Of a DNA stretch of 24,786 nt, positions 7,775 through 15,022 are shown piece by piece. Numbering within the stretch: position 1 is the first letter of the stretch; each line of letters opens with the position of its first letter. The position numbers and the translations under genes were made by a program. The DNA is from Clostridiales bacterium UBA4706. Lineage in GTDB: Bacteria > Bacillota > Clostridia > Oscillospirales > Oscillospiraceae. Location of the stretch: assembly GCA_002404605.1 (NCBI GenBank), contig DHKA01000082.1, positions 1 through 24,786 on the forward strand, in the 5' to 3' direction. The notes beneath the pieces were generated by a model. That model was given only the letters and a program-made list of their open reading frames with translations. It was not told the DNA's origin and ran no database searches.

Positions 7775-9138
7775 AAAAACTGCGCGTATTTTTCGCGTGC
7801 GTCACGAGCCGCCTTGCGCGGCTCGCGCTGCGGCTCCTTGGCCGCGGCGGTACAGCGCTGCCCGGAAAGGCAGCGCTGCGCGTATATCCTGGGCTGATGC
7901 GCGAGCTGGGCCGCGGCGTGGAAACGGTGATCATCACCGGTACGAACGGCAAAACGACGACCGCCGGTATGCTCCGCCACATGCTCGACAAGGCCGGGAC
8001 GCCGTATTTCTCCAACAGCTCCGGCGCAAATCTCACGAGCGGCATCACCGCGGAGTTCATTGAAAATGCGGATTTCCTCGGCAAGCCGAAGAAAACGCTC
8101 GCCGTCATCGAGTGCGACGAGGGCAACTTCCCCGCCGTCGCCGCGGCGCTGCAGCCGCGCGCGGTGATCGTGACGAATCTCTTCCGCGACCAGCTCGACC
8201 GCTACGGTGAGGTGACGCACACGCGCGATCTCATCGCCTCGGGCATTCAGAAAGCCCCCGGCGCGGTGCTCTGTCTGAATGCCGACTGCTCGCTCACCGC
8301 GTCGCTCGGCTGGGACGTGCCGAATAAGACCGTGTATTTCGGTCTCGAGAACATTTCGAGCAGCGCCGTACCGAGCGTTTCGGACGCGCCGCACTGTCTG
8401 CGCTGCGGCACGCGCTACGCCTACCGGCGGCACACGTTCGCCCACCTCGGCGACTGGTACTGCCCCGCGTGCGGCGCGCAGCGTCCCGCGCCGGACATGG
8501 CCGTGGAGAGCGTGGAAGCCATCCCCGGCGGCGGCAGCGCCGTCACGATGAAAACGCCGGAGGGGACGGTCTCCTTCGATCTCGCACTCCCGGCGCTCTA
8601 CAATGTCTGCAACGCCGCCGCGGCGCTCACCGCCGCGCGCGCCATGGGCTGGGATATGGACATCTGCCGCGCCTCGCTCGCCGATTTCGGCGCAGTGTTC
8701 GGGCGAATGGAGCAGATCACCGTTGGGGAAACGAGCGTCCGCATCGTGCTCGTGAAAAACCCCGCGGGGTGCGACCGCGCGCTCGAATTTCTCGCCTCGC
8801 AGAGCGAGGACATTCTCCCTATCTTCTGTCTGAACGACAACGCCGCCGACGGCACGGACGTCTCCTGGATCTGGGACGCAGACTATGAAAGCCTTTTCGC
8901 CGCACGCTCCTATGAGACCATCGGCGTTTACGGCGTGCGCGCGCAGGACATGCGTCTCCGGCTCAAATACGCCGGGGCGGATGACGCCGCCATCACCGTA
9001 TACGGCACGGCGGACGATCTCGCCGCAGCGGTGCAGGCCGCCGGAAAGCCGGTCGTCGTGCTGCCGAACTACACATCCATGCTCACGGTGCGCGATAAGC
9101 TGTCCGCGCTTGCCGGCGGAGGGAGGTTCTGGGAATAA
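7771..9138 (+). CDS. murT: Lipid II isoglutaminyl synthase, Mur-ligase subunit MurT
   Basis: MurT works with GatD to amidate the alpha-carboxylate of D-Glu in lipid II, giving D-isoglutamine in Gram-positive peptidoglycan. The 455-residue protein has the Mur-ligase P-loop GTNGKTT (57-63). A Cys4 zinc ribbon is inserted in the middle domain (Cys209, 212, 231, 234), a feature of MurT that other Mur ligases lack. A C-terminal MurT domain starts near residue 325 and includes LNDNAADGTD with the conserved Asp. I chose the ATG at 7771, which overlaps the purA stop; an in-frame ATG at 7729 lies inside purA. It acts at the cytoplasmic face of the membrane. Its stop overlaps the gatD start by one base, as expected for subunits of one complex. 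Confidence 0.95.
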   Translation: MKKLRVFFACVTSRLARLALRLLGRGGTALPGKAALRVYPGLMRELGRGVETVIITGTNGKTTTAGMLRHMLDKAGTPYFSNSSGANLTSGITAEFIENADFLGKPKKTLAVIECDEGNFPAVAAALQPRAVIVTNLFRDQLDRYGEVTHTRDLIASGIQKAPGAVLCLNADCSLTASLGWDVPNKTVYFGLENISSSAVPSVSDAPHCLRCGTRYAYRRHTFAHLGDWYCPACGAQRPAPDMAVESVEAIPGGGSAVTMKTPEGTVSFDLALPALYNVCNAAAALTAARAMGWDMDICRASLADFGAVFGRMEQITVGETSVRIVLVKNPAGCDRALEFLASQSEDILPIFCLNDNAADGTDVSWIWDADYESLFAARSYETIGVYGVRAQDMRLRLKYAGADDAAITVYGTADDLAAAVQAAGKPVVVLPNYTSMLTVRDKLSALAGGGRFWE

Positions 9139-9872
9139 TGGAACTGAACATCTGCCATCTGTATCCGGACGTGCTCAATCTCTACGGCGACCGGGGCAAC
9201 ATCGCGTGCATGAAAAAGCGGCTTGAATGGCGCGGCATCGGCTGCGCCGTCACGGAGCTACCGCTCGGCACGGCGGACGATCTCACCGGGTACGATCTCT
9301 TTTTCATCGGCGGCGGGCAGGACTTTGAGCAGACCGTGCTTCTCGCCGATCTCCGCGCCGGGCGCGCGGAGAACATCCGCGCCGCGGCGGAGGACGGAAA
9401 AACGCTTCTCTGCATCTGCGGCGGGTATCAGCTTCTGGGCAACGGCTACCGCACAGCGGCCGGCCAGTGGTGCGACTATACCGGCATTCTGGACTTCACG
9501 ACCGAAGGCTCCTACGACCGGCTCATCGGTAACTATGCCTACCGTCTCGGCGAAGAGTCCGGCGGCGAGATCGTCATCGGGTTTGAAAACCACGGCGGAC
9601 GCACGCGCCTCGGCGCTTCGCTCACGCCGCTCGGCACGGTGCTGCGCGGCCACGGCAACAACGGCGAGGACGGAACGGAGGGCGTGCGGTATAAAAACGT
9701 GTTCGGTACCTACAGCCACGGCCCGCTCCTGCCGAAAAATCCGGTGCTCTGCGACGAGATCCTGCGCGGCGCGCTCAGCCGTAAATACGGCCTGGCAGAG
9801 CTTGCGCCTCTCGACGACGCCGCCGAGGAAGCCGCACGGCAGGTCATGCTCGCAAGACTGCACATTCTCTAA
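9138..9872 (+). CDS. gatD: Lipid II isoglutaminyl synthase, glutaminase subunit GatD
   Basis: GatD is the glutamine amidotransferase subunit that feeds ammonia to MurT. The 244-residue protein is a class I, CobB/CobQ-like glutaminase. The nucleophile Cys94 lies in LCICGGYQLLG and the catalytic His194 in TYSHGPLLPKN. These match the reported S. aureus GatD positions Cys94 and His189. A canonical third acidic residue is not expected, since MurT supplies an Asp to the active site in the studied complex. The ATG overlaps the murT stop (TAATG), so translation is coupled. A gap of 15 bases separates it from nadE. Confidence 0.95.
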   Translation: MELNICHLYPDVLNLYGDRGNIACMKKRLEWRGIGCAVTELPLGTADDLTGYDLFFIGGGQDFEQTVLLADLRAGRAENIRAAAEDGKTLLCICGGYQLLGNGYRTAAGQWCDYTGILDFTTEGSYDRLIGNYAYRLGEESGGEIVIGFENHGGRTRLGASLTPLGTVLRGHGNNGEDGTEGVRYKNVFGTYSHGPLLPKNPVLCDEILRGALSRKYGLAELAPLDDAAEEAARQVMLARLHIL

Positions 9873-9887
9873 AGGGAGGGCATTCAT

Positions 9888-10622
9888 ATGCGCAATTACG
9901 AAAAGGAACTCGAAAACCGCGTTGCCTTTATCCGCCGCCTGCTGAAGGAAAGCGGCTGCGAAGGCATTGTTTACGGCAACAGCGGCGGCAAGGACAGCGC
10001 GCTCGTCGGCATTCTCTGCAAGAAGGCGTGCGACAACACCGTGGGAATTCTTCTGCCCTGCGCCACGACGCAGAACTACGGCAGCGACACGGACGACGCG
10101 ATCCGCGTTGCGGAGCAGTTCGGCATTGCCTACCGCACCGTGGACCTCACGGAGACACGCGGCGCGCTCGTCGCGGCATTGGAAAAATCCGGTGTTGAGC
10201 TCAACAACGCCGCCGTATCGAACATCGCCCCGCGTCTTCGCATGACGGCGCTTTACGCCGTCGCCGCCGCCGAGCACCGGCTCGTCGCCGGAACCGGCAA
10301 CCGCAGCGAGGCGTTCATGGGCTACTGCACCAAGTGGGGCGACGCCGCCGCCGATTTCAACCCCATCGCCGATCTGAGCGTGACCGAGGTCTTTGAATTT
10401 CTCGACTATCTTGACGCGCCGGAGACCGTCCGGCACAAGGCTCCCTCCGCCGGGCTTTTCGAGGGCCAAACGGACGAGAAGGAAATGGGCGTTTCCTACG
10501 CCGCCATCGACCGCTATATGGATGGCGGCGCCGTGACCGATGCCGAACGCGCGATCATCGAGCGCTTCCACCGCAACAGCGAGCACAAGCGCGTCGGGCG
10601 GCGGGACTATGGTACCAACTGA
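9888..10622 (+). CDS. nadE: NH3-dependent NAD+ synthetase NadE
   Basis: NadE amidates nicotinic acid adenine dinucleotide to NAD+ using ATP and ammonia. The 244-residue length fits the ammonia-dependent form: there is no N-terminal nitrilase-type glutaminase domain. The PP-loop reads GNSGGKDS (30-37), where many NadE proteins have a second hydrophobic residue and Ile (SGGIDS). GTGNRSE, then PSAGLFEGQTDEKEMG, and a C-terminal RF-RNSEHKR segment are typical of the family. GGGAGG precedes the ATG. It follows murT-gatD closely and probably shares their transcript. A strong hairpin after its stop may end that transcript. Confidence 0.93.
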   Translation: MRNYEKELENRVAFIRRLLKESGCEGIVYGNSGGKDSALVGILCKKACDNTVGILLPCATTQNYGSDTDDAIRVAEQFGIAYRTVDLTETRGALVAALEKSGVELNNAAVSNIAPRLRMTALYAVAAAEHRLVAGTGNRSEAFMGYCTKWGDAAADFNPIADLSVTEVFEFLDYLDAPETVRHKAPSAGLFEGQTDEKEMGVSYAAIDRYMDGGAVTDAERAIIERFHRNSEHKRVGRRDYGTN

Positions 10623-10642
10623 ATATGCGCCCATAGGCAAAG

Positions 10643-10673
10643 GGGCACTGGCCGGAGGCTCCGGCCAGTGCCC
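10643..10673 (+). terminator. Perfect 13-bp hairpin after nadE, no U-tract
   Basis: GGGCACTGGCCGG (10643-10655) pairs perfectly with CCGGCCAGTGCCC (10661-10673) around a 5-base AGGCT loop. No T-run follows, so it is not a standard intrinsic terminator. It could mark a transcript 3' end, stabilise the upstream mRNA against exonucleases, or attenuate ktrB. The gap from hairpin to ktrB (about 38 bases) holds no promoter I can recognise. Confidence 0.45.
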
Positions 10674-10711
10674 GTTCGGCCTTAGAACCCGTCGTAAGGA
10701 GGCGATTTTGT

Positions 10712-12052
10712 TTGGTGGATAATTTCTTTCGTGCCTTCCGCCGATTTACATCCTTTCAGCTTATCATTCTCGGCTTTGCCGGAATAATCTTGCTGGGTGC
10801 ACTTTTGCTGATGATTCCGGCTGCCTCCGCTGAGGGCATAGCCACTCCGTTTATCGAGGCGCTTTTTACTTCAACATCGGCAGTATGCGTGACCGGACTC
10901 GTCGTTCACGACAGCGGCAGCTATTGGTCTCCATTCGGTCAGAGCTTGATCCTTCTGTTGATCCAGATTGGGGGGCTCGGCGTCATCACGATGTCGGCAA
11001 CCTTTCTGATGCTCGCCGGGAAGAACATTTCCCTCAAAGAACGGAGCGCCATGCAGGATGCACTTTCCGCGCCGTCGGTCGGCGGCATTGTGCGTTTAAC
11101 GCGTTTTATTTTGAAAGGGACCTTTATCGCTGAGCTCATTGGCGCGCTCGTCATGCTGCCGGTTTTCTGGCGGGACTACGGCTCTGGCGGAATCTGGATG
11201 GCGGTATTCCATTCCGTCTCCGCTTTCTGTAACGCCGGGTTTGATATTCTCGGCACGGCAGAAAGGCAATATCCTTCGCTGACCGCTTACGCCGCAGACC
11301 CTGTCATCAATATTACCGTGATCATTCTTCTCGTGATCGGCGGTCTCGGTTTTCTAACCTGGGATGATATCAGGACACACCGGTGGCGGATGTCCCGCTA
11401 TCGGATGCAGAGCAAGGTCATTCTTGCAACGACCGCCATTCTGCTTCTTTTCCCTGCTGTTCTGTTTTTCTTTACGGAATACTCTGTCCTTCCGCTGCAA
11501 GAGCGCATTCTCGCTTCGCTTTTTCAGTCTGCCACACCCCGGACGGCGGGCTTTAATACGACAGATCTTGCCGCCATGGGCGACGCATCCCGCGCCGTTA
11601 TGATCCTTCTCATGCTGGTCGGCGGCGCTCCCGGCTCAACTGCGGGTGGAATGAAAGTCACGACGCTTGCCGTGCTTGCGGCAAACATACATTCCACATT
11701 CCGACAGCAGGAATCGCCGCAGCTTTTTCACCGCCGCGTCGACAGCAACATCGTCAAAAACGCTTCCGCCGTTTTAATGTTGTATTTGACGTTGTTTCTC
11801 ATCGGCGGGTGTATCATCAGCGCGGCAGAATCTCTTCCGCTTGCCGTCTGCCTGTATGAAACGGCATCCGCCATCGGGACGGTAGGCTTGACGCTCGGCA
11901 TAACGCCGCAGCTTGGGCAGCTTTCTCATTGGATACTGATCCTGTTGATGTTCTGGGGTCGTGTCGGCGGTCTGACGCTGATCTACGCCGCATTCGCCGG
12001 GCACAATCGGTATCATGCAGTGTATCCGAAAGAAAACATTACCATCGGATAA
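10712..12052 (+). CDS. ktrB: Potassium uptake channel subunit KtrB/TrkH family
   Basis: This is the membrane subunit of a Ktr/Trk potassium transporter. The 446-residue protein has four membrane-pore-membrane repeats. Their selectivity-filter loops are visible: TSTSAVCVTGL (53-63), HSVSAFCNAGF (167-177), TPRTAGFNTTD (275-285) and SAIGTVGLT (386-394), with a filter Gly in each. The intramembrane gating loop GGAPGSTAGG lies at 304-313. The length fits KtrB-type subunits. TAAGGAGG at 10695-10702 supports a TTG start at 10712; a GTG at 10715 is the alternative. It pairs with ktrA 25 bases downstream, which supplies the nucleotide-gated ring. Confidence 0.92.
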   Translation: MVDNFFRAFRRFTSFQLIILGFAGIILLGALLLMIPAASAEGIATPFIEALFTSTSAVCVTGLVVHDSGSYWSPFGQSLILLLIQIGGLGVITMSATFLMLAGKNISLKERSAMQDALSAPSVGGIVRLTRFILKGTFIAELIGALVMLPVFWRDYGSGGIWMAVFHSVSAFCNAGFDILGTAERQYPSLTAYAADPVINITVIILLVIGGLGFLTWDDIRTHRWRMSRYRMQSKVILATTAILLLFPAVLFFFTEYSVLPLQERILASLFQSATPRTAGFNTTDLAAMGDASRAVMILLMLVGGAPGSTAGGMKVTTLAVLAANIHSTFRQQESPQLFHRRVDSNIVKNASAVLMLYLTLFLIGGCIISAAESLPLAVCLYETASAIGTVGLTLGITPQLGQLSHWILILLMFWGRVGGLTLIYAAFAGHNRYHAVYPKENITIG

Positions 12053-12077
12053 TCGTCTTTTTGAGGGAGGATAGAAT

Positions 12078-12725
12078 ATGAAGAACATTCTTCTGATTGG
12101 ATTGGGCCGCTTCGGACGTCACCTTGCCATGGAGCTGAACCGTCTCGGCCATCAAATCATGGCAGTTGACAGGGACGAGGAGCGTGTCAACGAATGCATG
12201 CCATTTGTGACTAACGCGCAGATCGGCGACAGCACACGATTGGAATTTCTGCGCTCGCTTGGTGTTGGGAATTATGATATCTGCTATGTTACCATCTGCG
12301 GCAGCTTTCAGGATTCTCTGGAAACGGTCTCGCTTCTCAAGGAATCGGGGGCAAAAACCGTGGTCGCGCGTGCGGATCGAGACGTCCAGGAAAAGTTTCT
12401 GCTTCGCAACGGAGCGGACTATGTCACCTATCCCGAAAAACAGCTTGCCAAATGGTCGGCCACCCGCTACACCGCCAATCACCTGTTCGGCTACATTGAA
12501 TTGGATGATATGCATGCCATTGTGGAGGTCGCCGTACCGGAACGCTGGGTTGGTCAAACTGTCGGCGAGCTGAACATTCGCCGGAAACATGGGATCAATC
12601 TGCTGGGCTTAAAAAAGGGAGGGAAAACCGATGTGTCCGTGACTCCGGACACCCGTCTCACAGACGATGTTACGATTCTCGCCCTTGGTGAATATCAAAC
12701 GCTGAAAAAGTGCTTTGGGCTTTAA
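12078..12725 (+). CDS. ktrA: Potassium uptake regulatory subunit KtrA/TrkA family
   Basis: KtrA is the cytosolic RCK protein that forms a nucleotide-binding ring gating KtrB. In the 215-residue protein the RCK N-terminal Rossmann domain covers about 1-125, with GLGRFG (8-13) and AVDRD ending the second strand at Asp31. An RCK C-terminal domain follows (about 133-215). One RCK_N plus one RCK_C matches KtrA; E. coli TrkA has two of each. GGGAGG lies 8 bases before the ATG. It is co-directional with ktrB and ends at a strong terminator. Ligand preference (ATP/ADP, possibly c-di-AMP in RCK_C) is known for relatives and not readable here. Confidence 0.92.
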   Translation: MKNILLIGLGRFGRHLAMELNRLGHQIMAVDRDEERVNECMPFVTNAQIGDSTRLEFLRSLGVGNYDICYVTICGSFQDSLETVSLLKESGAKTVVARADRDVQEKFLLRNGADYVTYPEKQLAKWSATRYTANHLFGYIELDDMHAIVEVAVPERWVGQTVGELNIRRKHGINLLGLKKGGKTDVSVTPDTRLTDDVTILALGEYQTLKKCFGL

Positions 12726-12782
12726 AAAACGCGTTCGCTGCCGAACCAACGGTCTGCAGCGAACGTGTGTTTTTATTTTTTT
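12724..12782. terminator. Bidirectional intrinsic terminator between ktrA and the DUF1648 gene
   Basis: CGTTCGCTGC (12732-12741) pairs with GCAGCGAACG (12756-12765), extended by outer A-T/C-G/G-U pairs. On the + strand the stem is followed by a T-rich tract (12770-12782). On the - strand it is followed by T6, seen as AAAAAA at 12724-12729. It can therefore end both ktrA and the convergent DUF1648 operon. The + strand T-tract overlaps the last codons of the DUF1648 gene. Confidence 0.85.
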
Positions 12783-13264
12783 AAAATCCGGACAAAAAAC
12801 CGCACGAGCGGCGCGGTGCAGCATACGCCAATCAGCACGCCCATCCACCACGGGAAGGTCGGTGTGAGCGCCGTCTGCCAGACGGCAAACGCGGTGAACA
12901 TCACCGCCATCGAAAAGCGTATATCGGCGATGAGATCGCGCACGCGCCGGTATACCAGCGCGCGGTTGAGCACCGTCACGCTCGTGCCGACGTTCCACGT
13001 CTGCGGGAAGAAGCTCACGATGAACATCACGGCGTCGCACACAACGCCGATGATGGGCATGACCCAGAGCGTTCCCCGGCTGCTGTAGCCGTCGATCTCA
13101 CCGTAAAAGTTGTAGTGCGACGGTATCTCCGCCGGGAGCTGCGCATACCGCGCAGCGACATACACGATGCCCGCGAGCAGAATGGCGGGGGCGGCAAAGA
13201 ACGCGATGCGCTGATAGAGCGTTTCGCGACAGCCGCAGTAAGCATCGATCTCCGCTCTTTTCAT
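12773..13264 (-). CDS. DUF1648-domain membrane protein
   Basis: This 163-residue protein is predicted to be integral to the membrane, with about four hydrophobic segments (near 17-39, 68-88, 112-130 and 137-157). The stretch LPAEIPSHYNFYGEIDGY, after the first helix, is the DUF1648 signature, also present in SdpI-type immunity/signalling proteins. It lacks the longer second half of SdpI, so an immunity role is not shown. It is the last gene of a three-gene - strand operon with an SPFH protein and an RHH protein. An AAAGGGG site precedes its ATG. The molecular function is unknown; membrane homeostasis is a guess from context. Confidence 0.82.
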   Translation of the reverse strand: MKRAEIDAYCGCRETLYQRIAFFAAPAILLAGIVYVAARYAQLPAEIPSHYNFYGEIDGYSSRGTLWVMPIIGVVCDAVMFIVSFFPQTWNVGTSVTVLNRALVYRRVRDLIADIRFSMAVMFTAFAVWQTALTPTFPWWMGVLIGVCCTAPLVRFFVRILKK

Positions 13265-13279
13265 AACCGTTTTCCCCTT

Positions 13280-13486
13280 TCAGATATCCAGCTCCGGCGG
13301 CTTATCCAGTTCGTCGGAAACATACTTTCCGCTTTTCTTCCGCTGGCGGACGCATTCGGTGAGCAGATATTCGATCTGCCCGTTTACCGAGCGGAAATCG
13401 TCCTCCGCCCACGCAGCGATCGCCGCATACAGCTTCGGGGACAGGCGCAGCGGCACCTGCTTTTTCCCGGTTTCCGTTTCCGCCAT
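13280..13486 (-). CDS. Arc-like ribbon-helix-helix DNA-binding protein
   Basis: This 68-residue protein has a ribbon-helix-helix fold signature: a short beta strand VPLRLSP (11-17), a helix to about 29, then RSVNGQIEYLLTECVRQ (32-48), which resembles the second helix of Arc-type repressors (RSxNxEI). A basic and acidic tail follows. Such proteins dimerise and bind short tandem DNA sites. It starts one base after the SPFH stop and has no clear ribosome site of its own, suggesting translational coupling. The TGATAT repeats over the SPFH promoter are the natural candidate for its binding site, which would make it an autorepressor of this operon. Confidence 0.85.
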   Translation of the reverse strand: MAETETGKKQVPLRLSPKLYAAIAAWAEDDFRSVNGQIEYLLTECVRQRKKSGKYVSDELDKPPELDI

Positions 13487-13487
13487 A

Positions 13488-14495
13488 TCAGTACAGGCTT
13501 CCCGAGTTCACCACGGGCTGCGCGTCGCGGTTGCCGCAGAGCACGACGAGAAGGTTCGATACCATCGCCGCTTTGCGCTCGTCGTCGAGCGTGACGACGT
13601 TGTTCTCGCTCAGGCGCTCAAGCGCCATTTCCACCATGCCGACCGCGCCGTCCACGATCATCTTGCGCGCGTCGATGATGGCGGACGCCTGCTGACGCTG
13701 CAGCATGACCGCCGCGATCTCGGTCGCATAGGCGAGATACGTGATGCGCGCTTCGATGATCTCGATACCGGCAGCGTCCACACGCTGCTGGATCTCCTTG
13801 CGGATGCGCTCGGCTACGATCTCGCTCGAGCCGCGCAGACTCCCTTCGTCCGCCACGCCGTCGCCGGTCGTATCGACGTTCGGCGCCACATCGTAGGGGT
13901 AGATGCGCACGATGTTGCGCAGCGCGCTGTCGCACTGGAGGGAAAGGTATTCCTTGTAGTTATCGACGTCAAAGACGGCCTTCGCCGTGTCCACCACGCG
14001 CCACATGACCGCAATACCGATCTCCACCGGGTTGCCGAGGCAGTCGTTGATCTTCTGGCGGGAGTTGTTGAGCGTCATGATCTTGAGAGAGATCTTCTTG
14101 TTTCCGGTGACCTCGACCGAGCCGCCCGTCTGTCCTGCGGCGATCACGATGCCGTTCTTGCCGCCGTCCACGTCACCGCTCTGGCTGAGCTTTGTGTTCG
14201 CCGCGGGGTTGACCGCGGAGCAGAACGGATTCACGTAATAAAAGCCCTCGCCCTTGAGCGTGCCGACATACTTGCCGAAGAGCGTGAGCACAAGCGCCTC
14301 CTGCGGCTTGAGAATACGCAGACCGCAAAGCGCGATCCAGCCGAGAGAAACGTACAGAATGCCGAGAACAACAAAGAAAACGCGGCCGCGCACCGCGCCG
14401 TAAACGATGGCGAGAATCGCGGCGGCGAGCAGCGCCAGATACCCAAGCAGCACCGCCATGCCGTACTTCCGGCCGGTAACGATCTTTTCCTGCAT
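13488..14495 (-). CDS. SPFH/Band 7 domain membrane protein
   Basis: This 335-residue protein has two closely spaced N-terminal membrane helices (about 11-34 and 38-57), then an SPFH/Band 7 domain. The domain begins at LKPQEALVLTLFGKYVGTLKGEG (62 on; two overlapping parts) and is followed by a helical segment with AERIRKEIQQRVDAAGIEI and QRQQASAIIDARKM, typical of stomatin-like proteins. SPFH proteins oligomerise at membranes and organise microdomains or proteases. No NfeD-type partner is adjacent; the partners here are an RHH regulator and a DUF1648 protein. A GGAGG site lies 7 bases before the ATG. The specific role is unknown. Confidence 0.9.
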   Translation of the reverse strand: MQEKIVTGRKYGMAVLLGYLALLAAAILAIVYGAVRGRVFFVVLGILYVSLGWIALCGLRILKPQEALVLTLFGKYVGTLKGEGFYYVNPFCSAVNPAANTKLSQSGDVDGGKNGIVIAAGQTGGSVEVTGNKKISLKIMTLNNSRQKINDCLGNPVEIGIAVMWRVVDTAKAVFDVDNYKEYLSLQCDSALRNIVRIYPYDVAPNVDTTGDGVADEGSLRGSSEIVAERIRKEIQQRVDAAGIEIIEARITYLAYATEIAAVMLQRQQASAIIDARKMIVDGAVGMVEMALERLSENNVVTLDDERKAAMVSNLLVVLCGNRDAQPVVNSGSLY

Positions 14496-14517
14496 GATAC
14501 ATCCTCCATAAATTATT

Positions 14518-14537
14518 TTGATATCATATCAATATCA
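14518..14537 (-). promoter_or_regulatory. TGATAT tandem/inverted repeats: candidate RHH operator
   Basis: Read on the - strand, the stretch holds TGATAT (14537-14532) directly followed by TGATAT (14531-14526), then an opposed half-site. TTGATAT-N-ATATCAA forms a perfect 7-bp inverted repeat at 14518-14532. The repeats cover the -10 region of the SPFH promoter and lie 11 bases or more from its ribosome site. RHH repressors typically bind clustered short half-sites, and an RHH gene is in the same operon. Confidence 0.55.
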
Positions 14538-14557
14538 CGTTCCAAAGCCATTGTCAA
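14529..14557 (-). promoter_or_regulatory. Promoter of the SPFH-RHH-DUF1648 operon
   Basis: On the - strand a perfect -35 TTGACA (14557-14552) is followed after 17 bases by TATTGA (14534-14529), a weak -10. Transcription would start close to 14522, about 27 bases before the SPFH ATG. The -10 lies inside the TGATAT repeats, a layout that suits repression by steric blocking. Confidence 0.55.
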
Positions 14558-14693
14558 GAAAATTTTGGAAGCTCGTCGCGGGAAACGATGTTCTATGTGT
14601 TCTATTCCTCCACGCATAAAATAATGCCGCAATAACGGAATGAGGGAAATAAAGAGGAAAAATAAAGTTTTATTGGCGGAAGCGCGCTATATG

Positions 14694-14705
14694 GAAGCAT
14701 GCTTC
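14694..14705. repeat. 12-bp perfect palindrome upstream of the XRE gene
   Basis: GAAGCATGCTTC is a perfect 12-bp palindrome centred about 56 bases before the XRE ATG. XRE-family regulators commonly bind dyad sites near their own promoters, so it may be an autoregulatory operator. I could not identify a convincing -35/-10 pair next to it. Confidence 0.35.
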
Positions 14706-14755
14706 TGACATGGATAAGATTTCCAGAGAATCTGAGAAAACGGAGGTCTTATCTC

Positions 14756-15022
14756 ATGAAACAGTACAGGGCATTAGCCAGAGCGTTTCTCGCGGAGTAT
14801 ACAAACTCGCTTCGCAGGCGTCTGAATCTGACGCAGGGCGAGATGGCGGAAAGGCTCCGGATCACGAGCCGGGCGTATGGGGATCTGGAACGGGGAAAAT
14901 ACTGTTTTTCCGCCATCGCCCTGCTTTTCCTTCTGCTTATGCTGAGCGAGGAGGAAGTAAAAAGTTTTCTGGCAGAGTTCCGCAAACGGGTATATGACCT
15001 TGAGCATAAGGAGGCCGCCTAA
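14756..15022 (+). CDS. Small XRE-family helix-turn-helix protein
   Basis: This 88-residue protein has a Cro/C1-type HTH. RRRLNLTQGEMAERLRITSRAYGDLERGK (about 20-48, a continuous motif given by its ends and centre) shows the typical Q-x-x-x-A...S/T-x-x-x-x-x-E-R-G pattern. A hydrophobic helix follows, with LFLLLMLSEEEV, and then a charged tail. I chose the ATG at 14756 because GGAGG (14742-14746) is 9 bases upstream; an earlier ATG at 14699 would add an unlikely leader. Its end overlaps the Spo0A-like gene. It has no sensor domain. A DNA-binding regulator is likely; target genes are unknown. Confidence 0.8.
   Translation: MKQYRALARAFLAEYTNSLRRRLNLTQGEMAERLRITSRAYGDLERGKYCFSAIALLFLLLMLSEEEVKSFLAEFRKRVYDLEHKEAA

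Noticed and set aside
10712..12725. Recent horizontal transfer of ktrB-ktrA
   Set aside because: The codon use looks somewhat less GC-rich than the flanks, but membrane genes often do, and no mobile element or repeat borders them. I could not compute composition statistics.
12773..13486. Toxin-antitoxin pair formed by the RHH and DUF1648 genes
   Set aside because: RHH antitoxins usually pair with small soluble toxins such as RelE, PIN or MazF. DUF1648 is a multi-pass membrane protein, and the SPFH gene leads the operon, so an autoregulated operon fits better.
13359..14624. + strand frame of 421 codons opposite the SPFH and RHH genes
   Set aside because: It runs antisense through two genes with recognisable domains, has no ribosome site and shows only shadow composition.
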